From Halobacteriales archaeon QS_9_70_65 (lineage in GTDB: Archaea > Halobacteriota > Halobacteria > Halobacteriales > Haloarculaceae), in NCBI GenBank assembly GCA_003023535.1, contig PXSC01000038.1, positions 4,011-10,573 on the forward strand: a DNA stretch of 6,563 nucleotides. The letters run 5' to 3'. Each line of letters starts with the position of its first letter. The first letter of the stretch is position 1. The position numbers and the translations under genes were made by a program. Below are positions 1-5,808 of this stretch, piece after piece. The notes under the pieces are model-generated. The model saw only the letters and a list, made by a program, of their open reading frames with translations, did not search any database and was not told the DNA's origin.

Positions 1-1076
1 TCGACGTGGATGATTCCCGCACAGAGGAACAGCGCGAGCTTCATGAACGCGTGGGCGGGGATGTGCAGCAGCCCGCCCCGGATCGCGTTCGGCCCGAGCA
101 GCGCCAGCCCGAGGACGATGTACGACAGCTGGCTCACCGTCGAGTACGCCAGCCGGCGCTTGAGGTGGTCCTTTCGGAGGGCGATGACGCTCGCCGCCAG
201 CAGCGTGACGGTCGCCACGACGGCCAGCGGCAGCCCGAGGCCGAGCGAGCCGACCGTCTCCGGGCCGTAGACGTCCAGGACGACCCGGGAGACGGCGAAG
301 ACGCCCGACTTGACGACGGCGACGGCGTGCAGCAGCCCGGAGACGGGCGTCGGCGCGACCATCGCGTCGGGCAGCCAGGAGTGCAGCGGCATCAGCCCGG
401 CCTTGACGCCGAAGCCGGCGACCAGCAGCGCGAAGCCCGCCCGGGCCAACGCCGGGTCGGACGCCGCCAGCGTCTCGATGCCACCGGGGGTGAAGGCGAC
501 GGCGCCGGCCAGCCGGTAGACCAGCACCGTCCCGGCCAGTATCGCGACGCCGCCGCCGATGGTATAAAGGAGGTACTTCCGGCCGGCCGCCCGCGCCTCC
601 GCCGTTTCGTCGTGGGCGACCAGCGGGTACGTCGCCACCGTCAGCACCTCGTAGAAGACGAACAGTACGATCAGATTCGAGGCGAAGGCGACGCCGACGG
701 CGGCGCTGAGGCTCATCGCGAAGGCCGCGAAGTACCGCGTCTGGCCGTGTTCCTCCAGCCCGCGCATGTAACCGATGCTGTACAGCGACGTGACGATCCA
801 CAGCAGGCTCGCGAGCGCCGCGAACAGGATGCCCAGCGCGTCGGCTCGGAGTTCGAAGGGAACGTCGAGGACGAACCGGCCGAGCGACCAGACGTAGACG
901 TCGCCGGCCAGCACGCCCGGCACCATGCTGGCGACGACGCCGAACTTCGCCACGGCGACGCTCAGCGTCACCGCCTCCCGGAGGTTCGGCCGGCGGTGGG
1001 CCGCGAGGATGCCGACCGTCCCGACGACCGACACCAGCACGGCGACGACGGGCCGCGGGTCGCCGACCTCGGTCAC
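1..1076 (-). CDS. Proton-conducting antiporter subunit, MrpA-N/MrpD/NuoL-like (3' end beyond window)
   Basis: Polytopic membrane subunit forming one of the proton/cation paths of the Mrp antiporter; Proton_antipo_M family. 358 codons are readable from a GTG at 1076 with no stop, so the C-terminal part lies beyond base 1. Typical features: YSIGYM near residue 99; a TM5 glutamate in FYEVLTVATYPLVAH (Glu143); the TM7 lysine in GFGVKAGLMPLHSWLPDAM (Lys225); APTPVSGLLHAVAVVKSG with a TM8 lysine (Lys256); and a later His/Lys cluster HIPAHAFMK (His338, His342, Lys346). The IGYM and APTPVS...VVKSG stretches look more like NuoL/MrpA-N than NuoN, but haloarchaeal annotations may call such proteins MrpD, so I give no symbol. 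The GTG overlaps the stop of the preceding gene (GTGA, 4 nt) and has GGAGG nine bases upstream, which fixes the start. All the key charged residues looked for are present. Family assignment is sure; subunit letter is not. Confidence 0.93.
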   Translation of the reverse strand, partial: MTEVGDPRPVVAVLVSVVGTVGILAAHRRPNLREAVTLSVAVAKFGVVASMVPGVLAGDVYVWSLGRFVLDVPFELRADALGILFAALASLLWIVTSLYSIGYMRGLEEHGQTRYFAAFAMSLSAAVGVAFASNLIVLFVFYEVLTVATYPLVAHDETAEARAAGRKYLLYTIGGGVAILAGTVLVYRLAGAVAFTPGGIETLAASDPALARAGFALLVAGFGVKAGLMPLHSWLPDAMVAPTPVSGLLHAVAVVKSGVFAVSRVVLDVYGPETVGSLGLGLPLAVVATVTLLAASVIALRKDHLKRRLAYSTVSQLSYIVLGLALLGPNAIRGGLLHIPAHAFMKLALFLCAGIIHV

Positions 1077-2653
1077 GGGAAAACACCTCCGAGGAAGCGT
1101 TCGAGGAAGGCCTCGAAGGGCGCGGCTGCAAAGCCGAGCGCGACGGCGACGACCGCCGCGGCGACGATGGCCGCGACCATGCCGGTCGAGACGGCCGCCG
1201 GCGCCCGCGAGTCGGCCCGGGCGCCGCCGTCGGCGACCGGGTCGGGGTCGCGGGCGCCGACCTCCGAATCCGCGTCGGCACCGGTTCCGGCTCCGGCGTC
1301 GGCGTCCGTTCCGGCGCCGACCGCCGGGTCCGTCGGCTCCGTCGGTTCGGCGAAGTAGAGCCGTTCGAGCAGTCGGGCGACGTACGACAGCGTCAGCAGC
1401 GTCGAGAGGAAGACGACGACGGCGATCGGCCAGGCACCCGCTCGGACGGCGCCGACGGCGATGTACCACTTCCCGAGGAAGCCGACGGACGGCGGGATGC
1501 CGACGAGGACGACCCCGAGGACGCCGACGGCACCGGCGACGACCGGCGAGCGGTAGCCGAGGCGGGCGTAGTCGCCGACGGTCCGGGCACCGTGGCGGGC
1601 GGCCATGATGCCCGCCGCGGCGAACAGCCCGCCCTTCATCAGCCCGTGGCCGACGAGGTGGACGACCGCCCCGAGAACGGCGTCGGGGGTGACGAGCGCG
1701 AAGCCGGCGATCACGAGGCCGAACTGCGACACCGACGAGTACGCCAGCATCCGCTTGATCTCCGTCTGGACGGCCGCGAGGGCGCTGCCGGCGAGGATGC
1801 TGACGGCCGCGAAGGCGAGCACCGCCGCCCGGGCGGCCGGCACCGCCTCGAAGAAGGCGGGCGTGAACACGGTGAGAACGATCCGACCGATGGCGTAGGC
1901 GGCGACCGTCGACACCAGCGCCGAGATGAACGTCGTCACCGTGTCCGGGGCGTAGCTGTAGGCGTCGGGCTGCCAGGTGTGTAGCGGGAAGACGGCGGTC
2001 TTCAGCCCGAGGCCGACGAGAACGAAGCCGAACGACGCCAGCACGGCCCGGTCGCCGTAGCTCCCGGCCAGCCGCTCGGAGAGGTCGACCATGTTGAGCG
2101 TCCCGGTCTCGACGAAGGCGTAGCCGACGCCGATGAGGAACAGCGACGCGCCCGTCGTCCCGAGGATGAGGTACTTCAGCGCCGCGACCGCCGACCGCCC
2201 CGAGCGGTCGGCCGCCACCAGGGCGTACGTCGCCAGCCCGGTGATCTCGAGGAAGACGAACATGTTGAACAGGTCGCCGGTGACGGAGACGCCCATCAGC
2301 CCGCCGACGAGCAGGAGGTAGGCGCTGTAGAAGCTGTTGCGCCGGGGGCCGGCAGTGTAGGCGAACGCGAGGACGCCCAATGAGACGACGGCGACGAGGG
2401 CGACGACCGGCGCCGAGAGGCCGTCGACGACCAGCTCGATGCCGTAGGGCCGCTCGTAGCCGCCGACGACGTGTCTGACGGCGCCGCCGAGGAAGACCGA
2501 CCGGACGACGAGCGCCGCCAGGGCGGCCTCGACGGCGCAGGCGACGGCGGCGACGTACCAGCCCGTCCCGGTCGTCCGGAGGCCCAAAAGCGGCGGCGCC
2601 ACCGCCGCCAGAACCGGAACAGCGACGAGCAGCGGCAGCAGGCCGTCAGTCAT
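1073..2653 (-). CDS. mrpD: Mrp antiporter subunit D, NuoN-like proton-channel protein
   Basis: Antiporter-like membrane subunit carrying protons or cations in the Mrp complex; Proton_antipo_M family. It has 526 residues, with many hydrophobic helices throughout. Visible signatures: TM5 glutamate in FVFLEITGLATYALVA (Glu136), TM7 lysine in GLGLKTAVFPLHTWQPDAY (Lys218), KRMLAYSSVSQFG at 300-312, HLVGHGLMKGGLF at 332-344, and GIPPSVGFLGKWY at 385-397 with Lys395. The usual TM8 lysine (TKVGVYA in typical MrpD) reads STVAAYA here, with Thr249. An acidic Ala/Gly/Asp-rich linker (about 437-488) comes before the last helix. The frame is open to an ATG at 2716, but that adds a Ser/Thr/Arg-rich leader inside mrpC; the ATG at 2653 has GGAGG six bases upstream and gives a natural first helix. 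It overlaps mrpC by 8 nt (ATGACTGA) and the next gene by 4 nt. Confidence 0.95.
   Translation of the reverse strand: MTDGLLPLLVAVPVLAAVAPPLLGLRTTGTGWYVAAVACAVEAALAALVVRSVFLGGAVRHVVGGYERPYGIELVVDGLSAPVVALVAVVSLGVLAFAYTAGPRRNSFYSAYLLLVGGLMGVSVTGDLFNMFVFLEITGLATYALVAADRSGRSAVAALKYLILGTTGASLFLIGVGYAFVETGTLNMVDLSERLAGSYGDRAVLASFGFVLVGLGLKTAVFPLHTWQPDAYSYAPDTVTTFISALVSTVAAYAIGRIVLTVFTPAFFEAVPAARAAVLAFAAVSILAGSALAAVQTEIKRMLAYSSVSQFGLVIAGFALVTPDAVLGAVVHLVGHGLMKGGLFAAAGIMAARHGARTVGDYARLGYRSPVVAGAVGVLGVVLVGIPPSVGFLGKWYIAVGAVRAGAWPIAVVVFLSTLLTLSYVARLLERLYFAEPTEPTDPAVGAGTDADAGAGTGADADSEVGARDPDPVADGGARADSRAPAAVSTGMVAAIVAAAVVAVALGFAAAPFEAFLERFLGGVFP
1084..1090 (-). promoter_or_regulatory. Ribosome binding site of the second proton-channel subunit
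   Basis: GGAGGTG on the minus strand, nine bases between GGAGG and the GTG at 1076. It lies inside the last codons of the upstream gene and supports the GTG start. Confidence 0.75.
1190..1345 (-). other. Acidic low-complexity linker in MrpD
   Basis: Encodes residues about 437-488, rich in Ala, Gly, Asp, Pro and Thr, built from loosely repeated GCCGAC/GCCGGA-type hexamers (for example DADAGAGTGADAD). It lies between two transmembrane helices and has no recognisable fold. It probably grew by replication slippage and is kept acidic by adaptation to a high-salt cytoplasm; this origin is inference. Confidence 0.7.
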
Positions 2654-3008
2654 CGGCCACCTCCTCGAGAACCGCCTCGTCGACGGTGCCGTACTCCTCG
2701 TGGATGCGGACGACAAGCGCCAGCGCCACCGCGGTGAGGCTGACGCCGACGACGATGGCCGTCAGCACGATGACGTGCGGCAGCGGGCTGACGTACGGGC
2801 CGCCGCCGCCGTCCGGCGGGACGATGGCCGGCGCCCCGCCGGCGACGTACGCCGCCGCGACGAAGAACAGGAAGACGGCGCTCTGGAAGACGTTCAGCCC
2901 GATGATCTTCTTCACCAGGTTCGGGCTGGCGATCATCATGTACAGACCGACGATCATCAGGACGACGAACGCCACGTAGGCCCACCGGCTCGCCAGCAGG
3001 TCGATCAC
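2646..3008 (-). CDS. mrpC: Mrp antiporter subunit C, NuoK-like
   Basis: Small membrane subunit of the Mrp antiporter, homologous to NuoK of complex I; it sits between the larger channel subunits. It has 120 residues, close to the family's usual size of about 110-120, with three hydrophobic helices at about 10-28, 34-57 and 78-101. Recognisable stretches are ASPNLVKKIIGLNVFQSAV (27-45) and PLPHVIVLTAIVVG (75-88), the latter the MrpC/NuoK hallmark. A Gly/Pro loop (PPDGGGG, 64-70) joins helices 2 and 3, and the tail (HEEYGTVDEAVLEEVADD) is strongly acidic, as expected in a haloarchaeon. The start is GTG at 3008, sharing GTGA with the mrpB stop, with a strong GGAGGTGA upstream. The end overlaps mrpD by 8 nt. 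Another frame is open over nearly the same span but is Arg-rich with no helices and is a shadow. Confidence 0.95.
   Translation of the reverse strand: MIDLLASRWAYVAFVVLMIVGLYMMIASPNLVKKIIGLNVFQSAVFLFFVAAAYVAGGAPAIVPPDGGGGPYVSPLPHVIVLTAIVVGVSLTAVALALVVRIHEEYGTVDEAVLEEVADD
2657..2664 (-). promoter_or_regulatory. Ribosome binding site that decides the mrpD start
   Basis: GGAGGTGG on the minus strand, with six bases between GGAGG and the ATG at 2653. It favours that ATG over the longer in-frame start at 2716. Confidence 0.8.
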
Positions 3009-3532
3009 TCGGCGTCACCTCCGCGGCCGCCGGCGCCGGTGTCGTCGCCGGTCGCGGGTCCGGCGCCGGCGCCAGCGTCGGCGTCAGCGTCAGGACCGGC
3101 GGCGGTCAGGAAGAACAGCCCCGCGATGACGCCGCCGACGATGAGCCCGATGCCAGCGATCTCGACGGCCTCGATCCCGAGCTTCACGGGTTTCTTCAGC
3201 GGGAGCGCCTTGTAGGCGGTGTAGTCGAGGAAGCTGCCCCCGAGGGCGACACCGCCGAGGCCGACGGCGGCGAAGGCGACCACGCCGAGGGAGGCGGCGA
3301 CGGTGACGACCCGGCGGCCGAGCCACTGTCGGGTGGCGTCGATGCCGAAGGCGAAGGCCAACATCAGCGCGACCGTCCCGACGAGGGCGCCGCCCTGGAA
3401 GCCGCCGCCCGGGGAGTCGGCGCCGTGGAACGTGACGAACAGCCCGAACGTCAGCACGAACGGCGTTACGACCCGGACCGTGCTCATGATGACCTCGCTT
3501 TCGGTGTACGTGCCGCGTTCGGCGTCGCTCAC
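3005..3532 (-). CDS. mrpB: Mrp antiporter subunit B (MnhB domain)
   Basis: Integral membrane subunit of the Mrp antiporter (MnhB family; MbhF in archaeal hydrogenase complexes). It has 175 residues with four hydrophobic helices at about 19-36, 48-65, 76-98 and 124-143. The family hallmark is FHGADSPGGGFQGGALVG (35-52), the counterpart of the bacterial GHNAPGGGFIGG motif; IEAVEIAGIGLIVGG (120-134) with Glu121 and Glu124 matches the last helix. After residue 146 comes a low-complexity acidic Ala/Gly/Asp tail, longer than in bacterial homologues. The start is GTG at 3532, sharing GTGA with the upstream stop, with GGAGG seven bases upstream. It lies between the DUF4040 protein and mrpC, as MbhF does between MbhE and MbhG. 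Confidence 0.95.
   Translation of the reverse strand: MSDAERGTYTESEVIMSTVRVVTPFVLTFGLFVTFHGADSPGGGFQGGALVGTVALMLAFAFGIDATRQWLGRRVVTVAASLGVVAFAAVGLGGVALGGSFLDYTAYKALPLKKPVKLGIEAVEIAGIGLIVGGVIAGLFFLTAAGPDADADAGAGAGPATGDDTGAGGRGGDAE
3008..3097 (-). other. Acidic Ala/Gly/Asp low-complexity tail of MrpB
   Basis: Encodes residues 146-175, mostly Ala, Gly and Asp (DADADAGAGAG and similar), with near-repeats of GACGCC/GGCGCC hexamers. It resembles the linker in MrpD at 1190-1345. No fold is expected. Confidence 0.65.
3015..3022 (-). promoter_or_regulatory. Ribosome binding site of mrpC
   Basis: GGAGGTGA on the minus strand within the last codons of mrpB, nine bases between GGAGG and the GTG at 3008. 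It is a full match to the archaeal anti-Shine-Dalgarno core. Confidence 0.75.
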
Positions 3533-4068
3533 GTGAGCACCTCCCGCCGGAGGACGACCATGGCGGCGACGCCGGCGGCGAAGACGACGGTCGCCTCGCC
3601 GAAGGTGTCGAAGCCGCGGTAGGCCGCGAGCACCGCGGTGACGGTGTTCTCGACGCCGGTTTCGGCGTAGGACTGCGACAGGTAGTAGCCCGTCACCCGC
3701 TCGTAGGCGATGACCGGCGAGTCGGGGTCGCCGACGGCCGGCAGGTCGGGCAGCGTCAGCCCGAAGACGACCGCCAGCGCCCCGCAGGCGACGGCCGCCC
3801 GCGGGTCCGGCCGCTCGAGGGCTCCGCCGTCGGTCGGCCGGACCGTCTCGGCGATGGTCAAAAGCAGCAGCACCGTCGTCACGCCGGCGCCGACGACCGC
3901 CTCCGTCAGCCCGACGTCCGGTGCCAACAGTAGCGTGTACAGCAGCGCCATCCCGAGGCTGTAGGCAGCGAAGAGGATGATGGCCGCCAGCACGTCCCGC
4001 AGCAGCGCCGTCGCGACCGCCGCCGCGACGACGAACGCCACCAGCGCGTAGCCGACCGGCGCGATCAC
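3529..4068 (-). CDS. DUF4040 antiporter subunit, equivalent to the MrpA C-terminus (MbhD+MbhE-like)
   Basis: A 179-residue membrane protein matching the C-terminal region that is fused to the NuoL-like domain in bacterial MrpA but encoded separately (MbhD and MbhE) in archaeal Mbh/Mbs complexes. The N-terminal half holds three helices and the DUF4040 hallmark LLAPDVGLTEAVVGAGVTT (47-65; Asp51 and Glu56 in the membrane segment). After a polar loop (77-90), the MbhE-like half contains YERVTGYYLSQSYAETG (122-138), NTVTAVLAAYRGFDTFGEA (141-159) and a final helix. RGFDTxGE is the classic signature of this part of MrpA. The start is GTG at 4068, sharing GTGA with the mrpG stop, with GGAGG eight bases upstream. 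Haloarchaeal genomes label such genes variously (DUF4040 protein, MrpB1, MnhB-like), so no symbol is given. Confidence 0.92.
   Translation of the reverse strand: MIAPVGYALVAFVVAAAVATALLRDVLAAIILFAAYSLGMALLYTLLLAPDVGLTEAVVGAGVTTVLLLLTIAETVRPTDGGALERPDPRAAVACGALAVVFGLTLPDLPAVGDPDSPVIAYERVTGYYLSQSYAETGVENTVTAVLAAYRGFDTFGEATVVFAAGVAAMVVLRREVLT
3538..3544 (-). promoter_or_regulatory. Ribosome binding site of mrpB
   Basis: GGAGGTG on the minus strand, seven bases between GGAGG and the GTG at 3532, inside the end of the upstream gene. Confidence 0.7.
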
Positions 4069-4376
4069 CGGTCTTCCCTCCAGGGCTCGATGTCCTCTTC
4101 GTGGGCGGCGCGGGCGATGGCGTGGGCCGCCGTCGGGTTGGTGACGAAGATGAACGCCACCAGCAGGACCGTCTTGACGGTCGTCGTCTCGAGGCCCAAC
4201 ACGAGCGCGACGGCGATCAGCGTCAGCCCCGCGCCGAGGGTGTCCGTCTGGCTGGCGGTGTGGGCCCGGGCGTAGACGTCCGGCAGCCGGATGACGCCGA
4301 CGGCGGTGACGAAGGTGAAGAACACCCCGCCGAGAAGGAAGCCGACGACGGCGACCTCCAGCGGCGTCACGTCCAC
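4065..4376 (-). CDS. mrpG: Mrp antiporter subunit G (MnhG/PhaG)
   Basis: Small membrane subunit of the Mrp antiporter (PhaG_MnhG_YufB family), needed for assembly and activity of the complex in bacteria. It has 103 residues, the usual family length, with three helices at about 8-28, 47-62 and 65-80. Diagnostic stretches are GVIRLPDVYARAHTASQTD (27-45) and FIFVTNPTAAHAIARAA (75-91), both nearly textbook. The tail EEDIEPWREDR is acidic and cytoplasmic by inference. The start is GTG at 4376, one base after the mrpF stop; the other nearby GTG (4381) runs into a stop after four codons. A GGGGGTGAT site that pairs by wobble with the 16S tail precedes it. The end overlaps the DUF4040 gene by 4 nt. 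Confidence 0.96.
   Translation of the reverse strand: MDVTPLEVAVVGFLLGGVFFTFVTAVGVIRLPDVYARAHTASQTDTLGAGLTLIAVALVLGLETTTVKTVLLVAFIFVTNPTAAHAIARAAHEEDIEPWREDR
4075..4081 (-). promoter_or_regulatory. Ribosome binding site of the DUF4040 gene
   Basis: GGAGGGA on the minus strand, eight bases between GGAGG and the GTG at 4068. Confidence 0.65.
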
Positions 4377-4377
4377 G

Positions 4378-4650
4378 TCACATCACCCCCCCGCGGTCGA
4401 CGGTGAACTTCGAGATGGCGACCGCCATCAGGAAGTTCAACAGCGCGTACACCAGCGCGATGTCGAGAAACGAGGGAACGTCCAGCGCCGCCGAAAGCAG
4501 CGCCAGGATGACGACCGTGTTCGTCCCGAGGACGTTGACGGCGACGACGCGGTCCTGCATCGTCGGCCCGCGGACCGCCCGGTAGAGCACCGCGGCCGCC
4601 AGCACGACGAGCGCCGCGGCGGCCGCCAGCAGGGCCCGCTCGACGATCAT
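4378..4650 (-). CDS. mrpF: Mrp antiporter subunit F (MnhF/PhaF)
   Basis: Small membrane subunit of the Mrp antiporter (MrpF_PhaF family). It has 90 residues with three helices at about 4-24, 37-56 and 59-82. The hallmark between helices 1 and 2 is YRAVRGPTMQDRVVAVNVL (23-41) with Arg24, Asp33 and Arg34, and helix 3 carries FLDIALVYALLNFL (61-74) with the family's membrane aspartate (Asp63). In Mrp structures MrpF forms a unit with MrpE and MrpG, and the three genes are adjacent here. The ATG at 4650 overlaps the mrpE stop (ATGA) and has GGAGGTGA upstream. Codon use and GC level match its neighbours. Nothing odd is visible. Confidence 0.95.
   Translation of the reverse strand: MIVERALLAAAAALVVLAAAVLYRAVRGPTMQDRVVAVNVLGTNTVVILALLSAALDVPSFLDIALVYALLNFLMAVAISKFTVDRGGVM
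4382..4390 (-). promoter_or_regulatory. Ribosome binding site of mrpG (wobble variant)
   Basis: GGGGGTGAT on the minus strand, one base off the GGAGGTGAT complement of the archaeal 16S tail (G replaces A and can still pair with U). It ends five bases before the GTG at 4376 and lies in the last codons of mrpF. Confidence 0.55.
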
Positions 4651-5759
4651 GCGTCACCTCCCGCCGGACCGGTGACGACGGTCTCGCTGCCGTCGGTGTC
4701 GTCGGCGTCGTCGCCCTCGACGATTCGAGCGTCATCGCGCTCGCGGGGTGTCGCGACCGCGAGGGCGGGCCGGCCGTAGAAGACGAACCGGACGGCCCGC
4801 TCGAGGGCGCCGTCGAACAGCCCCTCGCGGGCCGCCGGGGTCAGCGTGTGGACCATCACCCGGCGGCCGTGGACCCGGACCGTCAGCGTCCCCGGCGTGA
4901 GCGTGATGCTGTTGGCCAGAAGCGTCAGCGGCATCCCGCCCCACACCGCACACTCCGTCTCGGTCATCCGGGGTTCGATGGGCAGCGACGGGTGGAGGAT
5001 GACGTAGGCCACCCGCAGGTTCGAAACGACGATCTCGTAGAGCAGGTACGGCACGTACGCGACGAGTCGCACCAGCCGGCGGCCGAGGGTCGGCAGGCGG
5101 AGCCGGTCGGTGAAGGTGACGCGGTGGAGCATCGCGGCCACCAGCGTCGCGCTGACGGCGCCGGTGGCGACGTCGAACCGCGTGCCGGCGAAGCCGCCGA
5201 GCAGCTGGTAGAACAGAAAGGAGATCCCGAACAGCGTCGCGAACTGGAGGGCGCCGCCGCGGCGGAGCAGCCGGCCACGCCGGGTCGGCCGGTCGACGGG
5301 CGCCTCATCGACGACGAGACCGCGCTCGGCCAGCGCCGCCTCCATCGGCCGGAGAATCGGGACGTTGCCGCCGGGGCTGTACTGCGGGTCGACGACGACC
5401 CGTTCGATGCCGTCGTCGTCGGCGTAGGTCGCGATCACCCGTGCGTAGTCGTCGGGGCCGAAGAGATACGTGTCGGCACCGATGACCGTCGTCTCGACGA
5501 CGAGATCGTCGTCGCCGTCCTCGCGGGCCCAGACGGCGACCCGGTCCAGCAGCGTCTCCGTCTCCTCGCGGACGCCGGCGGCGACGTCGCCGATGTCGTG
5601 CCAGGCGACGGGCGCGACGAAGTGGACCACCGGCTCGCCGGCGCCGGACAGCGCCTCGCGGACCGCGTAGGTGACCGTCTGCCGCAGCGTGACCGACTCG
5701 CCGACGGGGACGACCACCGGTCCCGCGTCGTCACGCCGGTCGGAAGGGTCCTGAGACAC
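4647..5759 (-). CDS. mrpE: Mrp antiporter subunit E with N-terminal UspA-like domain
   Basis: First gene of the operon, 370 residues, about twice the roughly 160 of bacterial MrpE. Residues 14-155 have no membrane helix and alternate strands and helices like a universal stress protein (UspA) fold: strand VVVPVG, helix 23-38, strand VVHFVAPV, helix 64-80, strand LVVETTVI, helix 103-114, strand RVVVDPQYS, helix 135-147. The ATP-binding pattern G-2X-G-9X-G(S/T) expected after the fourth strand is not clear (SPGGNVPILRPMEAAL instead). Residues 170-257 form the membrane part, and 275-305 hold the MnhE hallmark (LLANSITLTPGTLTV, then VMVHTL). The tail after 337 is acidic. The start is GTG at 5759, with an in-frame TGA three codons upstream and no GGAGG before it. 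The antiporter role is certain; that the extra domain senses something is inference. Confidence 0.93.
   Translation of the reverse strand: MSQDPSDRRDDAGPVVVPVGESVTLRQTVTYAVREALSGAGEPVVHFVAPVAWHDIGDVAAGVREETETLLDRVAVWAREDGDDDLVVETTVIGADTYLFGPDDYARVIATYADDDGIERVVVDPQYSPGGNVPILRPMEAALAERGLVVDEAPVDRPTRRGRLLRRGGALQFATLFGISFLFYQLLGGFAGTRFDVATGAVSATLVAAMLHRVTFTDRLRLPTLGRRLVRLVAYVPYLLYEIVVSNLRVAYVILHPSLPIEPRMTETECAVWGGMPLTLLANSITLTPGTLTVRVHGRRVMVHTLTPAAREGLFDGALERAVRFVFYGRPALAVATPRERDDARIVEGDDADDTDGSETVVTGPAGGDA
4654..4661 (-). promoter_or_regulatory. Ribosome binding site of mrpF
   Basis: GGAGGTGA on the minus strand, six bases between GGAGG and the ATG at 4650, within the last codons of mrpE. Confidence 0.8.
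5295..5720 (-). other. UspA-like domain region of MrpE
   Basis: Codes for residues 14-155 of MrpE. The alternating strand/helix order and cytosolic character fit a universal stress protein fold, but the canonical nucleotide-binding glycines are missing or displaced. The assignment rests on predicted secondary structure read by eye, not on a profile search. Confidence 0.6.
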
Positions 5760-5808
5760 GGCTTGTCACTACCCGGTCTTTCGGCAGGCGAAACAAAACG
5801 GTTGTTCT
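5760..5808 (-). promoter_or_regulatory. Probable promoter of the mrp operon
   Basis: On the minus strand GAACAAC (5807 to 5801), in the position of a TFB recognition element, is followed by TTTTGTTT (5798 to 5791), a plausible TATA-like element. Using the spacing of the opposite promoter, transcription would start near 5769, leaving a leader of about ten bases without a GGAGG motif before the GTG at 5759. The T-rich stretch stands out in otherwise GC-rich DNA. No start site has been measured. Confidence 0.45.

Noticed and set aside
6..1358. Long plus-strand open frame of 450 codons opposite the channel genes
   Set aside because: The product is Arg/Asp/Gln-rich without any fold, and the opposite strand encodes clear membrane antiporter subunits. 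Long antisense frames are common in DNA of this GC content.
2654..2716. 21-residue N-terminal extension of MrpD from the ATG at 2716
   Set aside because: The extension is Ser/Thr/Arg-rich, lies inside mrpC, and the ATG at 2653 has a strong ribosome site and the proper first helix.
2650..3018. Alternative minus-strand frame overlapping mrpC
   Set aside because: Its product is Arg/Pro-rich with no helices; the frame at 2646-3008 encodes the clear MrpC/NuoK-like protein.
3056..3100. GC-rich near-repeats considered as a CRISPR or minisatellite array
   Set aside because: The units are short, imperfect, in frame with MrpB and without spacers; they simply encode its Ala/Gly/Asp tail.
4367..4735. 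Alternative minus-strand frame over mrpF and the end of mrpE
   Set aside because: Arg/Gly-rich with no family resemblance, and covered by two genes with recognisable signatures in other frames.
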